Shown: piece after piece, positions 21,989 to 25,261 of the stretch
Layout: each line of letters starts with the position of its first letter
How positions within the stretch are numbered: position 1 is the stretch's first letter
From: Ignavibacteriaceae bacterium
GTDB lineage: Bacteria; Bacteroidota; Ignavibacteria; Ignavibacteriales; Ignavibacteriaceae
Direction: 5' to 3'
Assembly: GCA_013388525.1 (NCBI GenBank)
Contig: JACAFA010000294.1
Location: forward strand, 1-25,261
Length of the DNA: 25,261 nt
Notes under the pieces: generated by a model
Databases searched by the model: none
What the model was told of the DNA's origin: nothing
What the model saw: the letters and a program-made list of their open reading frames with translations, nothing else
Position numbers and translations under genes: made by a program

Positions 21989-22315
21989 ATGCCAACATTC
22001 AACGATTTTATTTCTACGCTTAAAAATGATTTGCTTGATTATGCAAAAGAAAATCTTGAAGAATACAAAAACGAAATACTCAAAGATGGAAATGCCTTTA
22101 TTGAAAAAACAAAAGGAGATCTTAAACGATGGACAGAGGGACTTGCATCAGGCGCTCTCAGCAAAGCAGATTTTGAGTTTTTGCTGAAAGGAAAAAAAGA
22201 TTTAGCACAAATGGAAGCGCTAAAGCAATTAGGACTCTCAAAAATCAGAATTAGCAAAATAACCAACGGCATTATTGATGTGGTTATTGGCAGCGCCTTT
22301 AAAACATTTCTTTAA
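21989..22315 (+). CDS. Hypothetical helical protein
   Basis: A 108-residue soluble protein, predicted mostly helical with alternating charges (LKNDLLDYAKENLEEYKNEIL, IEKTKGDLKRWTEGLASG), ending in a hydrophobic segment (IIDVVIGSAFKTFL). The composition is like phasin-type or coiled-coil scaffolds, but no family is recognised. GAGG precedes the ATG at 21989; a different-frame ATG at 21984 gives a short shadow reading frame. It overlaps nothing and lies 11 bases after the lipoprotein gene, so co-transcription is likely. Confidence 0.6.
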   Translation: MPTFNDFISTLKNDLLDYAKENLEEYKNEILKDGNAFIEKTKGDLKRWTEGLASGALSKADFEFLLKGKKDLAQMEALKQLGLSKIRISKITNGIIDVVIGSAFKTFL

Positions 22316-22348
22316 GAATTTGTTGAATAAAAATTAATGAGGTGAATA

Positions 22349-22537
22349 ATGGAACAATCAAAAGAACAGGCTGCAGCATTACTTACTCAGATTTTATTTT
22401 CAAAACTTTCGCACAGATTTTTTGAAAAATATACAGAGTATGAAATGCAATCTGAATTCCTGCGAAATGAAATAATGAAAGTGTATTACTCTTTTCTTGA
22501 AGAGCTGGAGAAACTGCACGACTCAAAAAAGAAATAA
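22349..22537 (+). CDS. Hypothetical 62-residue helical protein
   Basis: A short protein with a predicted amphipathic helix throughout (LLTQILFSKLSHRFFEKY, then NEIMKVYYSFLEELEKLHDSKKK). No Cys, no signal peptide. GAGGTG is placed before the ATG. Third gene of the small cluster; function unknown. It is a real gene by ribosome site, spacing and lack of competing frames, but short enough that I keep the confidence moderate. Confidence 0.5.
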   Translation: MEQSKEQAAALLTQILFSKLSHRFFEKYTEYEMQSEFLRNEIMKVYYSFLEELEKLHDSKKK

Positions 22538-22573
22538 TACAAGAAACATATCTGATTCACTTAGTCATATTTA

Positions 22574-22598
22574 GGCGGAGAAAATATTAAACTCCGCC
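22574..22598 (+). terminator. Terminator-like hairpin after the three-gene cluster
   Basis: GGCGGAG (22574-22580) pairs perfectly with CTCCGCC (22592-22598) around an 11-base loop, 36 bases past the stop. There is no T tract, so it may be a transcript end processed by other means. Confidence 0.45.
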
Positions 22599-22641
22599 AA
22601 ACATCCTTTCACGCATACCAAATTTTTCTTAATTTTGCCCC

Positions 22642-22714
22642 GCATCCTTAGCTCAGTTGGTAGAGCATCTGACTCTTAATCAGCAGGTCGCGGGTTCGAG
22701 TCCCGCAGGATGCA
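22642..22714 (+). tRNA. tRNA-Lys (anticodon CUU)
   Basis: Full cloverleaf: acceptor GCATCCT with AGGATGC, D arm GCTC..GAGC, anticodon loop CTCTTAA giving CUU (reads AAG), T arm GCGGG-TTCGAGT-CCCGC, discriminator A. The 73-base length is normal; the 3' CCA is not encoded (CTT follows). The first pair of the anticodon stem (T with C) does not match, a minor weakness. A terminator lies a few bases downstream. Confidence 0.93.
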
Positions 22715-22718
22715 CTTG

Positions 22719-22751
22719 AGCCTCTTTATCTTATCGCGAAGAGGCTTTTTT
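22719..22751 (+). terminator. Rho-independent terminator of the tRNA-Lys gene
   Basis: AGCCTCTT (22719-22726) pairs with AAGAGGCT (22739-22746) around a 12-base loop, followed by a T run. It starts four bases after the tRNA end. Confidence 0.85.
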
Positions 22752-22833
22752 ATGCTTAATATTTTCACTTGATACAAAGCAAATAAACTATAATCTTTCT
22801 TTTGAAAATCATATAAATTGAAGGACAGGTAAT

Positions 22834-23487
22834 TTGAAAACGTTATTGTTATTTGCAACAATGTCTGTTATTACTTTTGGAGGATGTGAAAATAAATCAA
22901 CTAATACTCAATCAGAGAACAAAGCAAATACAGGAGAAATTTTAAATATGGATAAATTACAGAAAGCTACTCTTGGTTCAGGATGTTTCTGGTGCACAGA
23001 AGCAATATTTGAAGAATTAAAAGGTGTTCATTCAGTTGAATCGGGTTACGCTGGTGGCAATGTTATTAATCCCACTTATGAAGAAGTCTGCACTGGCAAA
23101 ACCGGTCATGCAGAAGTAACACAAATAACTTACGATCCCTCAGTAATTACTTATGATGAACTGCTCGAAGTATTCTGGAAGACTCACGATCCTACAACTC
23201 TGAACCGACAAGGAAATGATGTTGGTCCTCAGTACCGCTCTGTTATTTTCTATCACAATGATGAACAGAAACAGCTTGCTGAAAAATATAAAGCAGAGCT
23301 GGATAAATCCGGCGCATGGGATAATCCAATTGTTACAGAGATTTCACCACTAACAAATTACTTTCCTGCAGAAAATTATCATCAGGATTATTACAATAAC
23401 AATCCGAACCAGGGATATTGTGCTTTTGTAATTGCACCAAAGCTTGAGAAGTTTAAGAAGGTGTTTAAAGATAAGCTGAAGAAATAA
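22834..23487 (+). CDS. msrA: Lipoprotein peptide-methionine (S)-S-oxide reductase
   Basis: A 217-residue MsrA that reduces methionine-S-sulfoxide in proteins. N-terminal lipobox FGGC gives acylated Cys18 and about 30 residues of Asn/Ser/Thr-rich linker (ENKSTNTQSENKANTGE) before the catalytic domain. GSGCFWCTEAIF at 48-59 holds the catalytic Cys51. Conserved GYAGG, the HAEVTQITYDP segment, DPTTLNRQGNDVGPQYRS and NYHQDYY are all present; a late Cys in NPNQGYCAFVI is a candidate resolving Cys. The start is TTG with AAGGACAGG in front. The lipid anchor indicates a periplasmic or surface place, in contrast with cytosolic MsrA. No MsrB partner is in view. Confidence 0.93.
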   Translation: MKTLLLFATMSVITFGGCENKSTNTQSENKANTGEILNMDKLQKATLGSGCFWCTEAIFEELKGVHSVESGYAGGNVINPTYEEVCTGKTGHAEVTQITYDPSVITYDELLEVFWKTHDPTTLNRQGNDVGPQYRSVIFYHNDEQKQLAEKYKAELDKSGAWDNPIVTEISPLTNYFPAENYHQDYYNNNPNQGYCAFVIAPKLEKFKKVFKDKLKK

Positions 23488-23505
23488 GTCCGGACAATAA
23501 AAATC

Positions 23506-23534
23506 AAAACCCCCGCCTGATTGCAGGGGTTTTT
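23506..23534. terminator. Terminator between msrA and the convergent gene
   Basis: AAAACCCC (23506-23513) pairs with GGGGTTTT (23526-23533), followed by T-rich DNA on the + strand and, on the minus strand, by TTTTGATTTTTA. It probably works in both directions for the convergent genes on either side. Confidence 0.8.
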
Positions 23535-23551
23535 AATTTTGTCCCGGGTTT

Positions 23552-24025
23552 TTATTCTTCGTCCCGAACTAATGGTGTAGCAGACATTCTGACCAGATCT
23601 AAAACGGCAGAAACGCGGTTGTCAAGCTGGAAAAATTTTCCAACAAGCGGAGCCGGAAGCACTTCGAACATTTTGTTCACATACTCTTTTCTTAGGTCTA
23701 TTAAATTCTGAAATGACTGCATACTTTTATTGATGAGATCTTTTGCGGTTGCATCATCCATTGCATAATAGTTCATCATATACTCTTCAGTAATGCTTAC
23801 TCTCTCTTCAAATATCGGCCCCCGGGCAGCCATATACTCATCAAATAATGGCCAGAATACTTTTGCCTCGTCTTCAGTTAGTTTCAGATTTTCTTTTACT
23901 ATTTCTTTAAATGTTCCGCCAACATCTTTTTTCAACCCTTCAATATAAGTTGAATCAAAACTTTCTATCTGAGCAAAGCTTAAAGATGAAATTAAGAGTG
24001 TAAAAAGAATAATTAATTTTTTCAT
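23552..24025 (-). CDS. Small secreted helical protein (Spy/CpxP-like layout)
   Basis: A 157-residue exported protein with a signal peptide (residues 1-18, cut near SFA-Q). The mature chain is all-helical with a LKLTEDEAKVFWPLFDEYMA segment, the 'L-T-x-E-E-A-x-x-F-W-P' start seen in small periplasmic helical proteins of the Spy/CpxP kind, and a second helix pair (FQNLIDLRKEYVNKMFEVLP). No Cys in the mature part, no catalytic motif. It may be a periplasmic chaperone or stress protein, but that rests on architecture only. Alone on the minus strand, with a shared terminator facing msrA. Confidence 0.65.
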   Translation of the reverse strand: MKKLIILFTLLISSLSFAQIESFDSTYIEGLKKDVGGTFKEIVKENLKLTEDEAKVFWPLFDEYMAARGPIFEERVSITEEYMMNYYAMDDATAKDLINKSMQSFQNLIDLRKEYVNKMFEVLPAPLVGKFFQLDNRVSAVLDLVRMSATPLVRDEE

Positions 24026-24165
24026 GATGCTATCCCTTTGAGTTATTAATGTTAGTAATTGCTTATTGTGAGAAATTTACTTGAGTTAAAATATTGAATG
24101 GTCAGGTATTTACAAAGGTGATTAAGAACTAATTGTAAAAAAACAGTATTTCAATCAACTTGCAA

Positions 24166-25261
24166 TTAAGCAAGCAACCCCCTTAAAGGCACCGACAAAA
24201 TAGTTTCTTCCTTTAATCCTTCTTTGTTGAAAATTAAATTCGCAGCATAAAGCGCAGAGGTAGTTGCAGCCTCCATCAGCATAGCAGGATTTTCGAGCTT
24301 AACCCAATCACCGGCAAGGAAAAGATTTTCAACTTGAGTTTTTGCTGTTGGACGAGTCTTGTAAAGATTTGTGTGAAATGCTGTGAAGTCATCTTTAACC
24401 TGTAAGTATTCGTATTTTACTTTGTATCCTTTTATCTCAGGAAAATATTCTTCATACTCTTTGAGGAATTGATTTCTGATTTCATCATGAGGAAAATCAT
24501 CCGGCACTGCGTACGAATGAAGTTCAAAAATTCCGCCGCCGTTTTTCTTCACCCATTCTTCGCTCGACTTTTCCATCCGGTGATAAATTGTAACCGAGTC
24601 AAGTATTTTCAATGCATCTGTGAAAATGAAGAACGGCACACCCTGTCTTATGTCTTTATCAATCCAGATTCTTAAAACAGAATATCTTTGTGATTGTTTC
24701 AGATTTGTCATTTGGTTGTAGAAATCCGGATGTTCTTTTCTGAAGTAATCAGAATTTTGAATGATGTTTTTTGTTCCTTTAACATCCGAAGCAATGATTG
24801 CATAATCAAATCGTTCATCATTGATTATAAATTGATTGCCTTCTTTTTTGAAGGAGGTAATTTTTGAATCAAGTGAAATGGTTGACTTGTATTTGCCCAG
24901 ATAATTTTTTGCGGGTTTCCATAAAGTGTCTTCAAAATCATCGTTTAAAACATCATAGAGCAATCCAAGGTCGTTGCTTAAAAAATATGAGTGAAAACTT
25001 TTTATCAACTCTGCCATTGAGATATACTGCGGCTCAGCGAAGAACGCTCTGGAAAAAGTCGTGAACATCAATTGCATTTCGGGTGGCAGCTTAACATCAT
25101 CAGCAAAATCTTTGAAGGAAACAGCATCAAACTTTGCAAATATTTTCTCCCGCTCGTAGCTTAAAAGCGAAGTCATCTTTCTGAACCCGGGATTCAACAT
25201 CGCATCTTTGTAAGAATATATTCCCGTTTTTGCCATACTAAGTATATTTAAAACCGGCACC
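24166..25261 (-). CDS. FAD-dependent desaturase/isomerase, CrtU-like (5' end outside window)
   Basis: The last 364 or so residues of a phytoene desaturase-superfamily enzyme. The C-terminus has the FAD-binding NLFLAGDWVKLENPAMLMEAA segment followed by ATTSALYAANLIF and closes with SVPLRGLLA, which is the ending style of CrtU (isorenieratene synthase, carotene desaturase/methyltransferase) and related carotene enzymes. The earlier FDYAIIASDVKGTKNII fits too. The N-terminal Rossmann motif (GxGxxG) is not in view because the frame runs off the window at 25261; the GTG at 25258-25260 is not the real start. It likely acts on an isoprenoid such as a carotenoid, but other FAD amine-oxidase-like dehydrogenases cannot be excluded. 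Confidence 0.72.
   Translation of the reverse strand, partial: VPVLNILSMAKTGIYSYKDAMLNPGFRKMTSLLSYEREKIFAKFDAVSFKDFADDVKLPPEMQLMFTTFSRAFFAEPQYISMAELIKSFHSYFLSNDLGLLYDVLNDDFEDTLWKPAKNYLGKYKSTISLDSKITSFKKEGNQFIINDERFDYAIIASDVKGTKNIIQNSDYFRKEHPDFYNQMTNLKQSQRYSVLRIWIDKDIRQGVPFFIFTDALKILDSVTIYHRMEKSSEEWVKKNGGGIFELHSYAVPDDFPHDEIRNQFLKEYEEYFPEIKGYKVKYEYLQVKDDFTAFHTNLYKTRPTAKTQVENLFLAGDWVKLENPAMLMEAATTSALYAANLIFNKEGLKEETILSVPLRGLLA

Noticed and set aside
22642..22714. tRNA-Lys as an integration site of a mobile element
   Set aside because: No integrase, no duplicated tRNA end and no foreign-looking gene block beside it.
22676..22861. Minus-strand open frame ending LRDSNPRPAD
   Set aside because: This is the well-known false protein read from the antisense strand of a tRNA gene; the tRNA-Lys covers its end.

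Overview
The window looks like a piece of an Ignavibacteriota (Ignavibacteria, Chlorobi-related) chromosome or a close Bacteroidota-like relative. The main clue is the 1022-residue secreted protein at 3996-7064, which ends in a Por/type IX secretion C-terminal sorting domain (motif NYPNPFNPTT, ending VNVKKMVLLK). The DNA is AT-rich, Shine-Dalgarno sites are present but patchy, and the intergenic gaps carry several degenerate palindromic repeats. No integrase, transposase, phage gene, rRNA or CRISPR array is visible. The taxonomic call is inference from protein style, not from a marker gene.

Layout. (1) 1-525: right edge of a probable bacterial microcompartment locus, with a PduT-like tandem-BMC shell protein cut at the window start. 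(2) 733-3815, + strand: a zinc-ribbon protein plus a NifX/NafY-type cofactor-binding protein, dCMP deaminase, an EamA transporter, a DUF493 (YbeD-like) protein and an unknown protein translationally coupled to it. (3) 3996-8270, - strand: the large type IX secreted protein and a lipoprotein of unknown function. (4) 8799-10496, - strand: rhodanese, DUF6132, DUF2892, DUF302 and thioredoxin, a likely sulfur/thiol-redox operon in which the first three genes are joined by ATGA overlaps. (5) 10660-11940, - strand: a POT/PTR-like MFS transporter. (6) 12228-19839, + strand: a complete Rnf ion-translocating ferredoxin:NAD oxidoreductase cluster in the order rnfC-D-G-E-A, a Tat-signal NusG-domain-II protein, apbE, rnfB, rseC. 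(7) 19930-21421: a secreted DinB-like protein and, convergent to it, a second EamA transporter. (8) 21549-22537: three small unknown genes. (9) 22642-22714: tRNA-Lys(CUU). (10) 22834-25261: lipoprotein MsrA, a small secreted helical protein, and the C-terminal part of a CrtU-like FAD desaturase/isomerase running off the right end.

How the genes work together. The Rnf block is self-contained: six subunits RnfABCDEG, the flavin transferase ApbE needed to attach FMN to the flavinylation threonines visible in RnfD and RnfG, a NusG-II protein that commonly travels with ApbE/Rnf, and the membrane factor RseC. The operon at 8799-10496 has the parts for handling persulfide sulfur (rhodanese) and reducing thiols (thioredoxin).

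Most notable observations: RnfB has lost exactly the four cysteines that would bind one of the two clusters in its C-terminal ferredoxin domain and kept the four for the other. rnfB is bracketed by two palindromic repeat elements. Several repeat families reach into gene ends (apbE N-terminus, DUF6132 C-terminus). Two hairpins behind different genes share sequence and show a compensatory base-pair change. A large AT-rich hairpin lies just upstream of the rnf operon.
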